From assembly GCA_017442445.1 (NCBI GenBank), contig JAFRZS010000115.1, forward strand, positions 1 to 13,649: DNA of 13,649 nt, in the 5' to 3' direction. A model generated the notes under the pieces. The model was not told where the DNA came from. It searched no databases and was given only the letters and a program-made list of their open reading frames with translations. Every line of letters starts with the position of its first letter. Position 1 is the stretch's first letter. Positions 1 to 8,161 of the stretch are shown piece after piece. The position numbers were made by a program, and so were the translations under genes. Source of the DNA: Clostridia bacterium (GTDB lineage: Bacteria > Bacillota > Clostridia > Oscillospirales > Acutalibacteraceae).

Positions 1-238
1 AACAGTTATGAAATCTTCTGCAGATAACTGATTTTAACTTCGTAGAGGAGTGTTTTTCACTCCTGAAATTATGCAAGAATCAAAACACTTTCCCTGCGAA
101 ATTTGATTTTATGATATGTTTTACCTTGTTATAATGGGCGTGGACAATGCCCACCCTTCATTCTGCATTCTGCATTAAACAACATCGACTCTGCCGATAT
201 ATCACTGCAAAGTTTATCTCTGTTTTGGGTATTAAAAA
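1..238. other. Gene-free left edge
   Basis: No reading frame of useful length with a ribosome site is visible on either strand. The stretch holds an inverted repeat CAGTTAT/ATAACTG (3-9 and 24-30), a 7-bp hairpin AGGAGTG-TTTTT-CACTCCT (46-64) without a clear T-run on either side, and a copy of a dispersed repeat (129-176, listed separately). The remainder is AT-rich sequence in which I see nothing. Confidence 0.6.
129..176. repeat. Dispersed intergenic repeat, copy 1
   Basis: This segment starts TTATAAT, contains a TGGGC/GCCCA inverted repeat (135-139 and 149-153) and ends in CATTCTGCATT, with ATTCTGC duplicated in tandem. A diverged copy lies at 8432-8475. The right-hand 21 bases match at 19 positions, and both copies begin TTATAAT and share GGAC. 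Both sit in gene-free DNA, which fits a short palindromic repeat family scattered through the genome. Its role is unknown. Confidence 0.6.
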
Positions 239-272
239 GCAAAAAATAAGCCTCTCAGTCAAACTGAGAGGC
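239..272 (-). terminator. Rho-independent terminator of the secreted-protein gene
   Basis: A perfect 9-bp stem GCCTCTCAG/CTGAGAGGC (250-258 and 264-272) with a 5-nt loop is followed, reading the minus strand, by TTATTTTTT. It lies about 20 bases past the stop codon of the gene at 292-1458. Confidence 0.9.
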
Positions 273-291
273 TTTGTAAATTCGTTTTAGA

Positions 292-1458
292 TTACCACTT
301 GATCTGGAAGCCTAAGTTAGCTTCAAGCCATTCGTTAACAACGGGAAGAACGTGTACTTCGATAAGGCTGAGAAGCAATACGAACAATGATCTGATCCAG
401 TTGAAGATCTGTTCAATAATACCTACTTTGGGAATCTCTTCGTAAACAGCTGTGATTGTCATATCTTCTGTTACTTCGTTATATTCCTGATCCCAACCAA
501 CGAAATCGTAACCCTGATGATTGTTAGCTCTGTGAGCGATGATATCATTTTCCTCGGGAGGAATTGCTGCATCACCGTGGTCAACAAGCTGATAACCTAC
601 GAGGTTGTTTTTTGCATCGTAGAACTGGAATGTGTGAATTGTTTCGTTGCCTTCTGCGTCAATGCACTTACACTGCCATACAACCTTATGTGTGCCGAGT
701 GTACCAAGTAACGGTGTAACACCTGTAGCTTCGTCTTTACCTGTTGTGAAAAGCTTTGAAGCGTCAACATTTGTCATAAGACGAATACCAACTGTCTGTG
801 ACTTTGATGCAGAAATTGTCTTGTCGTCAGATGAAGCTATACGAACATTACCTTCTGCGTCAACCATATTTACATAGTAGTCTCTTGCACTTGCTTTGAA
901 AGCATCATCTCTGAGGAGATAATTTGCACCTTCTCCTGCAGGAGTAGCATTTGTTGTCTTTGCAGCTGTTGCTGTGTTTGAAGAAATTCTTTCAGCATTT
1001 GTTGCAAAAAGCTCTGTAGCATCTGCGATTGAGGGAAGATAAATCAAATCGTCACCGAGATATGTGCCGCTCTGATCAACTGCGTTATTGTTTACGGGAA
1101 TAATAGCTGCCTTTTCTTTATCAGTCAAAGCTGATTTAAGGAAAGCAGGAATAAGCTCAACATAAGCCTTGCTGTATGAACCCCATGTACCGGGATTTCT
1201 CTGTACTGTTGCAAGTGATGTGTTTGTGTTGATGATGTACTTTGTGATAAGCTTGAGTGCATCGCCGTCTTTACCGACAACAATCCATTCAAGTGCGTCC
1301 TGTGTTTCAGCATTACCGTCTGACTCATAGATACCGAATGTAACAACATCGCCCTTCGCAATAACTGATGTATCAACTGCTGCGAATGAAAGGGGTGTTA
1401 CTGAAAGTATCATTATGACTGCCAGAATGACTGCTATTGTCTTCTTTAAAGCTTTCAT
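292..1458 (-). CDS. Secreted DUF6273-like protein with a Listeria/Bacteroides-type repeat
   Basis: A 388-residue exported protein of unknown function. Residues 1-26 form a signal peptide (KK, a hydrophobic core, then SFA before AVDTS). Residues 36-230 resemble DUF6273: a GDVVTFG start, an EWIVV strand, LITKYI, a TWGSYS segment, then FLKSALTDKEKAAI. Residues 258-341 resemble the InlB/Flg_new repeat and end in FVGWDQ and ITAVY; they include a CKC pair (263, 265). A hydrophobic or amphipathic tail follows (about 347-388, IFNWIRSLFVLLLSL). There is no LPXTG sortase signal, so it may be retained by the tail or released. The ATG at 1458 has AGGAAG just upstream, its own promoter (1520-1548) and a terminator (239-272), so it is probably monocistronic. 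The domain assignments are from memory of family patterns; the signal peptide is plain. Confidence 0.8.
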   Translation of the reverse strand: MKALKKTIAVILAVIMILSVTPLSFAAVDTSVIAKGDVVTFGIYESDGNAETQDALEWIVVGKDGDALKLITKYIINTNTSLATVQRNPGTWGSYSKAYVELIPAFLKSALTDKEKAAIIPVNNNAVDQSGTYLGDDLIYLPSIADATELFATNAERISSNTATAAKTTNATPAGEGANYLLRDDAFKASARDYYVNMVDAEGNVRIASSDDKTISASKSQTVGIRLMTNVDASKLFTTGKDEATGVTPLLGTLGTHKVVWQCKCIDAEGNETIHTFQFYDAKNNLVGYQLVDHGDAAIPPEENDIIAHRANNHQGYDFVGWDQEYNEVTEDMTITAVYEEIPKVGIIEQIFNWIRSLFVLLLSLIEVHVLPVVNEWLEANLGFQIKW

Positions 1459-1492
1459 AATTTCTTCCTCCGAAATGTTTTATTTCTTGTTA

Positions 1493-1548
1493 TAGTGACA
1501 CTACACTACGATCAAGACAATTTTATACCTTTACATGACAGTTGTCAA
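1493..1548 (-). promoter_or_regulatory. Promoter of the secreted-protein gene
   Basis: On the minus strand TTGACA (1543-1548) is separated by 17 bases from TAAAAT (1520-1525), an almost consensus housekeeping-sigma promoter. The expected transcript start is near 1513. An 11-bp palindrome TAGTGACACTA (1493-1503) falls in the 5' leader and could be an operator. The promoter begins only 27 bases past the stop codon of the upstream isomerase-like gene. Confidence 0.75.
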
Positions 1549-1574
1549 GTCTTTTATTAAAATAAGTATAAAAT

Positions 1575-2384
1575 TTACAATTTTCTGAACAAATCCTTCA
1601 CATAACTTGCAAAGCTTTCAAAGATTATGCCCGGCTCCTGTAAATCAGGCTGCCATCTTTTTACCCATTCAAGAGAAACATAACCTTCGTAACCTGCTTT
1701 TGAAAGTTCGCTGACTGCCTCTTTAAGCGGAATGTCACCGTAGCCTGTCATTTTATAAACCACCTTGCCGTCTGTCATAACAGAATCCTTGAGGTGAACA
1801 TGTTTGATTTTATCGCCTAATTTTCTGACGGTTTCTTCGGGAGTTTCGTTGCCGTATCTTACGGTATGGTGTAAATCCCAAAGAACACCTACATTATCGG
1901 AAGCTGTGTTTTCAAGAAGCTTCAGAATTTCATCTGAGCTTGAAAGCTTACCGTTAGTTTCAATCAGGGGTGTAACACCCATAACCTTACCATACTCGCA
2001 AATGAGAGTGTAAAGCTTTGCACACAAATCAAAATCACCGTCTGTGATTTCAGGTCTGTCAGTACCCATGATACGAACAAACTTAACGCCCATTCTTGCC
2101 GCACAGTTTATGTAATCACAAGCTTCGACGAATGAAGCCGCAGCCTTTTCTTTGTCTGCAAGTGCCGCACCTGAACTGAATATCGGGATTTCAATATTTC
2201 TTTTTGCAAGCTTTTCTTTTAAAGCTTCACAATTATCTTTTGAAAAGCTTTCAATTCTCGGAGCATACATTATGCTTCCGATACCTCTGATTTCAATACC
2301 GTCAAAGCCTAAATCCTTTGCGGTTGAAAGTATATCATTAAAACTCCAGCTCGGACAACCGAGTGTTGAAAAAGATAGTTTCAT
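1575..2384 (-). CDS. Sugar phosphate isomerase/epimerase-like TIM-barrel protein
   Basis: A 269-residue protein of the xylose isomerase-like TIM-barrel/AP endonuclease 2 superfamily (PF01261). The barrel begins at once with MKLSFSTLG and continues with GFDGIEIRG. Likely metal ligands of the family are E142 (IETNG), D170 and H172 or H173 (WDLHH), H197 (HVHLKD) and E239 (SLEW). The length is normal for the family. The exact substrate cannot be read from sequence; relatives isomerise or epimerise ketoses, inositols or related polyols. AGGGAGA precedes the ATG at 2384. The gene follows the acyl-CoA synthetase with a 41-base gap and no terminator between them, so they probably share a transcript. 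No strong terminator follows it before the next promoter. Confidence 0.85.
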   Translation of the reverse strand: MKLSFSTLGCPSWSFNDILSTAKDLGFDGIEIRGIGSIMYAPRIESFSKDNCEALKEKLAKRNIEIPIFSSGAALADKEKAAASFVEACDYINCAARMGVKFVRIMGTDRPEITDGDFDLCAKLYTLICEYGKVMGVTPLIETNGKLSSSDEILKLLENTASDNVGVLWDLHHTVRYGNETPEETVRKLGDKIKHVHLKDSVMTDGKVVYKMTGYGDIPLKEAVSELSKAGYEGYVSLEWVKRWQPDLQEPGIIFESFASYVKDLFRKL

Positions 2385-2425
2385 ACAAAATCTCCCTTTC
2401 TGACGAAATTTACACGGATAATCAA

Positions 2426-4099
2426 TTATGCAGTCTCGATAGAATTATCTGTCTGGAGTGAGAACTGCTCAACCGCCATATCTCTGAGCTCAAATTTCTT
2501 AATCTTACCTGCCGCATTCATCGGGAATTCATCCATGAACCAGATGTACTTGGGAATTTTGAAGAATGCAACATTGTTTTTGTAGTATTCCTTGATATCT
2601 TCTTCTGTTGCTGTTTCGCCGTCCTTAAGGATAACACAGGCGCAAACCTCTTCACCGTATTTTTTACTGGGTACGCCGATAACCTGTACATCCTTGACCT
2701 GCGGATGATGATAAAGACATTCTTCAAGCTCCTTGGGATAAATATTTTCACCGCCGCGGATAATCATATCTTTAAGTCTGCCTGTTACCTTGAAATAGCC
2801 TTCGCTGTCACGCATAACGAGGTCACCTGAATGAAGCCAGCCGTCCTCGTCAATAGCCTGTGCAGTTGCTTCGGGCATTTTATAATAACCCTTCATTATG
2901 TTATAGCCTCTTGCACAGAACTCGCCGATTTCACCGTCGGGAACTTCCTTGCCTGTTTCGGGATCAATTACCTTGCATTCAACACCGGGGAATGCACGTC
3001 CGACTGTTGTACAACGGCGCTCAATGGAATCCGTTGTTCTTGTCATTGTGCAACCGGGTGACGCTTCTGTCTGACCGAAAACGATAACAATTTCACTCAT
3101 ATGCATTTTTTCGATAACATCTTCCATCGCCTTGACCGGACAAGGAGAGCCTGCCATGATACCGGTTCTCATATTAGAGAAATCGTATTTATCAAAATCA
3201 GGATGTTCAAGCATTCCGATAAACATTGTAGGAACACCGTGAACAGCCGTACACTTTTCATTTACAAGTGCATCCATAACCTTCTGAGGTTTGTACATAT
3301 CAATCGGAACAAAGCCTGTTCCGTGAGTGATACAGGACATCAAAGCAAGAACCATTCCGAAACAATGGAAAAACGGCACTGTAATACAAAGCTTATCAGC
3401 ATGAGTAAAATTCATACTGTCGCCGATAGTCTGACCATTATTTAAAATGTTATAGTGTGTAAGCATAACACCCTTCGGGAAGCCTGTTGTTCCCGATGTG
3501 TACTGAATATTTACTACTTCCTTGCAGTCACATGAATCCCTCACTGCTTCAAATTCCGAAACAGGAGTATTCTCTGCTAAAGTATAAAGGTCATCAAACT
3601 TAACCATTCCCTTAGGACATTCACCCTCACCTGCATAGATGATTGATTTAAGTCTGGGGAATTTATCGCTGCAAAGATTGCCCGGCTCAGAATCTTTAAG
3701 CTCGGGAATAAGCTCGTTTACGATATCTATGTAGCTTGTACCTTTGTAGCCGTCAATCATAACTATTGCATCTGCATCTGACTGACGAAGCTGATATTCC
3801 AATTCAAAAATCTTATAGCTTGTGTTGACGGTAACAAGTACACCGCCCATTTTTGCCGAACCGAAGAAAGTTAGTAGCCACGCAGGAACATTCGTTGCCC
3901 AAATAGAAATATGACTTCCTTTTTTCAATCCGAGCGACATGAACCCTCTTGCTATAATTTCACATTCTTCGTTGAACTCTTTCCAAGTTCTCTTGTAGTC
4001 CCTGTCGGTGTAATTGATCATGACATCATCAGGATATTTTTCTGCCATCAATGCAATCTGTTCACCCAAGGTACGCTCCATAAACTTCTGCGTTGCCAT
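2426..4099 (-). CDS. Acyl-CoA synthetase (AMP-binding, fatty acid CoA ligase type)
   Basis: A 557-residue ANL-superfamily enzyme that would adenylate a carboxylic acid with ATP and transfer it to CoA, in the cytoplasm or at the membrane. Visible motifs are the phosphate loop YTSGTTGFPKG (200-210), FGQTEA (341-346), HSGDL (423-427), the hinge GRLKD (440-444), RGGENIYPKE (448-457) and the C-terminal catalytic lysine K532 in AAGKIKK. The chain-length preference cannot be read; medium- or long-chain fatty acids are likely from overall similarity to FadD/YngI-type enzymes. The frame is open back to 4165, but I chose the ATG at 4099: AGGAG lies at the right distance, and the promoter boxes (4137-4165) fall inside the longer version. 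It is the first gene of an operon with the isomerase-like gene. Confidence 0.92.
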   Translation of the reverse strand: MATQKFMERTLGEQIALMAEKYPDDVMINYTDRDYKRTWKEFNEECEIIARGFMSLGLKKGSHISIWATNVPAWLLTFFGSAKMGGVLVTVNTSYKIFELEYQLRQSDADAIVMIDGYKGTSYIDIVNELIPELKDSEPGNLCSDKFPRLKSIIYAGEGECPKGMVKFDDLYTLAENTPVSEFEAVRDSCDCKEVVNIQYTSGTTGFPKGVMLTHYNILNNGQTIGDSMNFTHADKLCITVPFFHCFGMVLALMSCITHGTGFVPIDMYKPQKVMDALVNEKCTAVHGVPTMFIGMLEHPDFDKYDFSNMRTGIMAGSPCPVKAMEDVIEKMHMSEIVIVFGQTEASPGCTMTRTTDSIERRCTTVGRAFPGVECKVIDPETGKEVPDGEIGEFCARGYNIMKGYYKMPEATAQAIDEDGWLHSGDLVMRDSEGYFKVTGRLKDMIIRGGENIYPKELEECLYHHPQVKDVQVIGVPSKKYGEEVCACVILKDGETATEEDIKEYYKNNVAFFKIPKYIWFMDEFPMNAAGKIKKFELRDMAVEQFSLQTDNSIETA

Positions 4100-4136
4100 T
4101 AAAATTCTCCTTTCGCAAAAAATTGTTGATTTTATT

Positions 4137-4165
4137 ATTATACAACACCGCACCATTTTTTTCAA
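4137..4165 (-). promoter_or_regulatory. Promoter of the acyl-CoA synthetase operon
   Basis: On the minus strand TTGAAA (4160-4165), 17 bases, TATAAT (4137-4142). The predicted start is near 4130, giving a leader of about 30 bases with AGGAG before the ATG at 4099. This placement rules out the longer upstream start for the protein. Confidence 0.85.
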
Positions 4166-4191
4166 GTGTTTTTATTATAGATTTTCACTTG
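4163..4191. promoter_or_regulatory. Mirrored CAAGTG/CACTTG between divergent promoters
   Basis: A perfect 6-bp inverted repeat, CAAGTG (4163-4168) and CACTTG (4186-4191), touches the -35 boxes of both divergent promoters. It could be a shared operator, or only the symmetric consequence of two similar -35 regions. Confidence 0.35.
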
Positions 4192-4217
4192 CATTTTTTC
4201 TGAAAATATCGTATAAT
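4189..4217 (+). promoter_or_regulatory. Promoter of gyrA
   Basis: TTGCAT (4189-4194), 17 bases, TATAAT (4212-4217) on the plus strand, giving a predicted leader of about 55 AT-rich bases before gyrA. Other TATAAT-like strings nearer the gene (4235-4255) lie in AT-rich DNA and lack a good -35. Confidence 0.75.
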
Positions 4218-4277
4218 TATATGTAATACTCTATAGTTAAATATATAATATATATAAATTTAGGAAGTTGGTGTCCT

Positions 4278-6776
4278 ATGAATTTTGAAAATCAGAAACT
4301 CATAAACGTTGATATTAACAACGAGATGCGCAAGTCATTCCTTGACTATTCGATGTCTGTTATCACAGCGCGTGCGCTTCCCGATGTCCGTGACGGCTTG
4401 AAACCTGTTCACAGGCGTATTCTTTATACAATGTTTGAGAACAACCTTTATCCCGAAAAAGCTTACCGTAAGTGCGCCGATACCGTCGGTGCCGTTCTGG
4501 GTAGATATCATCCTCACGGTGACGCATCGGTTTATGATGCTATGGTTCGTCTTGCTCAGGATTTCTCAATGAGATATATGCTCGTTGACGGTCACGGTAA
4601 CTTCGGTTCCGTTGACGGTGACCCTCCGGCTGCTTACCGTTATACAGAGTCAAAAATGAGCAAAATCTCAATGGAAATGTTGTCGGATATAGATAAGGAA
4701 ACCGTTGATTTTGCACCCAACTACGATGACCGTCTTAAAGAACCCACCGTTCTCCCCTCAAAATACCCCAACCTTTTGGTGAACGGTTCTTCAGGTATCG
4801 CTGTTGGTATGGCTACAAATATTCCGCCTCACAATCTTACAGAGGTTGTTGATGCAGTTTGCTGTGTTATAGATAACCCCGAAGCTGAGCTTGAAGATAT
4901 CATGCAGTTCATCAAGGGTCCCGATTTCCCGACTGCCGGTACTATCATGGGCCGTTCAGGTATCCGTGCCGCATATGCTACAGGCAGAGGTAAAATCACA
5001 CTCAGAGCAAAAGCTGAAATCGTTGAAGGTAAAAACGGCCGTTTCTCAATTATGGTAACGGAGCTTCCCTATCAGGTCAACAAGGCTCGTCTTATTGAAA
5101 GTATTGCAGACCTTGTTAAAGATAAGAGAATTGAAGGCATTTCAGATATCAATGACTATTCTTCAAGAGAAGGCCTTAAGGTTGTTATTGACCTCAAGCG
5201 TGATGCAAATCCGCAGGTTATTCTTAATCAGCTTTATTCCTTCACACAGATGCAGATAACCTTCGGTGCAATTTTATTGGCACTCGTTGACGGTGTTCCG
5301 AAAATCCTTACACTCAAGCAGATATTGGAGCATTATATTGACCATCAGCGCGATGTTATTGAAAGACGCACTCAGTTTGACCTCAAGAAAGCTCAGGAAA
5401 GAGCTCATATTTTAGAAGGCTTGAAGATTGCGCTTGATTTCATTGACGAGGTTATCGCAATTCTCCGTTCTTCTCCCGACCAGCCGACAGGTAAAGCAAG
5501 ACTTATTGAACGTTTCGGACTTTCAGATGTTCAGGCTCAGGCAATCGTTCAGATGCGCCTCGGTCAGTTGACAGGTCTTGAAAGAGAAAAAATTGAAGAA
5601 GAATTGGAAGCTCTCAAATTAAAGATTGCTGATTTCCTTGATATCCTTGCAACTCCTGCAAGAGTGTTTGAAATTATCAAAACAGAGCTTACAGTAATTA
5701 AAAATAAATTCGGTGACGAACGCCGTACAAGCATTGAAAATGTTACAGGTGAGGTTGATATTGAAGACCTTATTCCTGAAGAAACCTGTGTATTTACTCT
5801 CACATCAATGGGTTATATCAAACGTCAGCCTGTTGACGTTTATCAGACTCAGAACCGTGGCGGTAAGGGTGTCAAGGGTATGACAAGACGTGAAGAGGAT
5901 GTTGCACAGACAATGTTCACGTGTTCCACTCATGACTATGTAATGTTCTTTACAACAACCGGTAAAACATACCGTCTTAAAGGCTATGAAATTCCCGAAG
6001 GCAGCAGAACAAGTAAGGGTATGAATGTTGTAAACCTTCTCCCGCTTGAAGCTGATGAAAAGATTTCAGCTATGATTCAGGTACCTCAGGTTGACGAAGA
6101 CCTTTTCCTTTGCATGGTAACAAGAGCAGGTATCATCAAGAGAACTAAACTCTCTGAATATAAAAATGTCCGCAAGAACGGACTTATCGCTATCAATCTT
6201 GATGAAGGCGATGAACTTGCATGGGTACGTATTACTTCAGGTGATGACGATTTAATCGTCGCTACAAAGAAGGGTATGGCTATCCGCTTCAATGAGAACG
6301 ATGCAAGAGCTATCGGCAGAACTGCAAGAGGTGTTAAATCAATCGCACTCAATGACGGCGATGAAGTTATCGGTATGGATGTTATCCGCGATGGTGCAAG
6401 AATTCTTACAGTATCCGAAACAGGCTACGGAAGAAAGAGCGAACCCTCCGATTACAGAATCCAGTCAAGAGGCGGTAAAGGACTTCTCAACTACCGCGTT
6501 GCAAAATACGGCGATGTTGCCGCAATAAGAGTTATTGATGAAGACGAGGATATAATCTTGATCGCTTCTGACGGAATTATTATCCGTATTTCAGCCGCTT
6601 CAATCAGCACCTTCGCAAGACCGTCAAAGGGTGTTCGTGTAATGAGAGTAACAGAAGGCGAAAAGCTTGTTACAATCACAACTGCACCGACAGAGGAAGA
6701 TTCAGAAACAGATGAGCTTCCCGAAGATGACGGCACAGGTAACGAAGAAGAAATTGAAGAAACAACTGAAGAATAA
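4278..6776 (+). CDS. gyrA: DNA gyrase subunit A
   Basis: The breakage-reunion subunit of DNA gyrase, which with GyrB (not in this window) introduces negative supercoils using ATP. The 832 residues match the family length. The N-terminal catalytic core has RALPDVRDGLKPVHRRIL, the quinolone-binding helix HPHGDASVYDAM (78-89) and the active-site tyrosine Y122 in AAYRYTES. The C-terminal beta-pinwheel carries the GyrA box QNRGGKG (525-531), which supports gyrase rather than topoisomerase IV, and a second QSRGGKG at about 729. An acidic tail (ETDELPEDD onward) ends the protein. AGGAAG sits 10 bases before the ATG. The gene stands alone between its own promoter and terminator rather than next to gyrB. 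Residue 83 is Ala (codon GCA, 4524-4526), where E. coli has the quinolone-contacting Ser83. Confidence 0.98.
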   Translation: MNFENQKLINVDINNEMRKSFLDYSMSVITARALPDVRDGLKPVHRRILYTMFENNLYPEKAYRKCADTVGAVLGRYHPHGDASVYDAMVRLAQDFSMRYMLVDGHGNFGSVDGDPPAAYRYTESKMSKISMEMLSDIDKETVDFAPNYDDRLKEPTVLPSKYPNLLVNGSSGIAVGMATNIPPHNLTEVVDAVCCVIDNPEAELEDIMQFIKGPDFPTAGTIMGRSGIRAAYATGRGKITLRAKAEIVEGKNGRFSIMVTELPYQVNKARLIESIADLVKDKRIEGISDINDYSSREGLKVVIDLKRDANPQVILNQLYSFTQMQITFGAILLALVDGVPKILTLKQILEHYIDHQRDVIERRTQFDLKKAQERAHILEGLKIALDFIDEVIAILRSSPDQPTGKARLIERFGLSDVQAQAIVQMRLGQLTGLEREKIEEELEALKLKIADFLDILATPARVFEIIKTELTVIKNKFGDERRTSIENVTGEVDIEDLIPEETCVFTLTSMGYIKRQPVDVYQTQNRGGKGVKGMTRREEDVAQTMFTCSTHDYVMFFTTTGKTYRLKGYEIPEGSRTSKGMNVVNLLPLEADEKISAMIQVPQVDEDLFLCMVTRAGIIKRTKLSEYKNVRKNGLIAINLDEGDELAWVRITSGDDDLIVATKKGMAIRFNENDARAIGRTARGVKSIALNDGDEVIGMDVIRDGARILTVSETGYGRKSEPSDYRIQSRGGKGLLNYRVAKYGDVAAIRVIDEDEDIILIASDGIIIRISAASISTFARPSKGVRVMRVTEGEKLVTITTAPTEEDSETDELPEDDGTGNEEEIEETTEE

Positions 6777-6790
6777 TCACCGCACCGTTT

Positions 6791-6825
6791 GCCCAAGTGT
6801 CAACAGACGCTTGGGCATTTTTTAA
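6791..6825 (+). terminator. Terminator of gyrA
   Basis: A 10-bp stem GCCCAAGTGT/ACGCTTGGGC (6791-6800 and 6807-6816, one G-U pair) with a 6-nt loop is followed on the plus strand by ATTTTTTAA. It begins 15 bases after the gyrA stop codon. Confidence 0.93.
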
Positions 6826-6831
6826 TTCTCC

Positions 6832-6870
6832 TGAATTAAAAAGCGGCACACTTCAAAAGAAGTGCGCCGC
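6832..6870 (-). terminator. Terminator of the glycoside-hydrolase-like gene
   Basis: A 12-bp stem with a 4-nt loop (6843-6854 and 6859-6870) is followed on the minus strand by TTTTTAATTC. The single irregular position is a G-U pair on the minus strand and an A-C mismatch on the plus strand, which supports minus-strand use. It converges with the gyrA terminator. Confidence 0.88.
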
Positions 6871-6890
6871 AACGGTGCGTAGTTTTTACT

Positions 6891-8102
6891 TTAATCAATC
6901 TTTAATAAAACAGCCTCTCCCGCTTTGAGATTTACTATATAGTCATTGCCGACTGACTCAAAGCTTCCGTCTTTATAAGCAGACAACTTTTTGTCTGTAT
7001 GAACTGTAAAAGTATTTTCGTTTGTAAAATCTCTGTTAACAAGATAAATAAGTCCGTCCTCAAAAAAGCCTATTACCGCATTATTTCCGTCAATTTTATT
7101 TATTCCGCCGAAAGATTCAAAGGCTCTTGTACCGGTTTCCAATTCTCCGATATGGAAAACCTCAAGGGATTTTTTATCAAACAGAATCTCACCTACGGGC
7201 GCTATTGTTCTGTTTATCTTTTGAACATCATAATAGTGCCGGAATTTATTACCCTCTGCATCACACATTGAATTGTCCCAACGCCAACGTGCTGCTCTGT
7301 GTTCCTCTCCTGAAGGCAACCAATATGTAAAATACGATATTCTTCTGAAACCGTATGCCAGAGACATATTTACTTCCCAGCTCAATTCACCGAACGTCAG
7401 ATTTCTGTAATCTCCATGTTCAACAAGAAGAACAATGAGCATCTGCGGAATATCATATTTGAGTCCGACCCGACGGATTTCTTCCGCATTTTCAAAAAAT
7501 CCTGATCTGCCTTCATATTTTTTTGCCGCTTCAAAAATAAGTCTTTCCCGCTCGCTTACATCTTCCGCTTCTTCGGGTGTGTTTGCTCTGCCAAAGAAGT
7601 GATAATGATCATAGCTTATGTGGTGAGGATTTACTATCTCTGCAAAATGCTCAAGATGTGCCGTATAACTCGTATCCGCAAGCTCATTTCCGAGCTTCGC
7701 ATACATCGGAAACAAATTGATATCTGTTTCCTTTTCGGGTGAATAACGTCTGAACGCATCAACTATCGCCTTTAAAATAGGGAATTCATCGGATGACGGT
7801 TCATCGGTAATGTGCCACCCCTCAATATTGTCAAAATCCTTGTAATCCTCGACTACCGATTTTACCGCTTCATCTGCATTTTCAAAATCTTTTTCCAGAA
7901 AAATTTTACTGATTCTCGGGTCGCACACATCAGCACGAAGACCGTATTTTTTCATAACTTCAAGTGCTTTTTTATTTGTTTCGGTATCACAACACAATTG
8001 CGTCAGAGTAATTCCGCTATCTTTAATGTCTGCAACGCATTTATCCGTTACAACATATTCCGCAGTTGGCCCAAAAAAATATGTTATGTCAAATTTTCTC
8101 AT
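6891..8102 (-). CDS. Predicted glycoside-hydrolase-like TIM-barrel protein
   Basis: A 403-residue protein without a signal peptide, so probably cytoplasmic. The N-terminal part looks like a TIM barrel: FDITYFFGP start, GWHITDEPS at 96-103, INLFPMY at 128-134, ISYDHYHF, then FGELSWEVNMSLAYG and RRISYFTYWLP (237-263). E101 and E239 or E243 are candidates for the catalytic acid and nucleophile, as in clan GH-A type enzymes such as beta-galactosidases of family 42. Residues from about 305 look like a beta-sandwich (FFEDGLIYLVNRDF, then LKAGEAVLLKID). I cannot name a family or substrate. The frame extends to a TTG at 8150, but the ATG at 8102 is preferred because AAAGGTG precedes it at a suitable distance. 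A weak promoter may lie near 8125-8155. It appears to be transcribed alone. Confidence 0.72.
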   Translation of the reverse strand: MRKFDITYFFGPTAEYVVTDKCVADIKDSGITLTQLCCDTETNKKALEVMKKYGLRADVCDPRISKIFLEKDFENADEAVKSVVEDYKDFDNIEGWHITDEPSSDEFPILKAIVDAFRRYSPEKETDINLFPMYAKLGNELADTSYTAHLEHFAEIVNPHHISYDHYHFFGRANTPEEAEDVSERERLIFEAAKKYEGRSGFFENAEEIRRVGLKYDIPQMLIVLLVEHGDYRNLTFGELSWEVNMSLAYGFRRISYFTYWLPSGEEHRAARWRWDNSMCDAEGNKFRHYYDVQKINRTIAPVGEILFDKKSLEVFHIGELETGTRAFESFGGINKIDGNNAVIGFFEDGLIYLVNRDFTNENTFTVHTDKKLSAYKDGSFESVGNDYIVNLKAGEAVLLKID

Positions 8103-8161
8103 TTTCACCGCACCTTTCAAGGTTTGTTGTATCACAGGATTAAAAAACAATACAATAAGGC

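Noticed and set aside
3101..3445. Open frame of 114 codons on the plus strand
   Set aside because: It is antisense within the well-supported acyl-CoA synthetase, has no ribosome site and no family-like sequence.
4099..4165. N-terminal extension of the acyl-CoA synthetase (22 more residues)
   Set aside because: The -35 and -10 boxes lie inside it, and the ATG at 4099 has an AGGAG and begins the recognisable protein.
8103..8150. TTG start extending the glycoside-hydrolase-like protein by 16 residues
   Set aside because: No ribosome site before the TTG, whereas the ATG at 8102 has AAAGGTG at a good distance.
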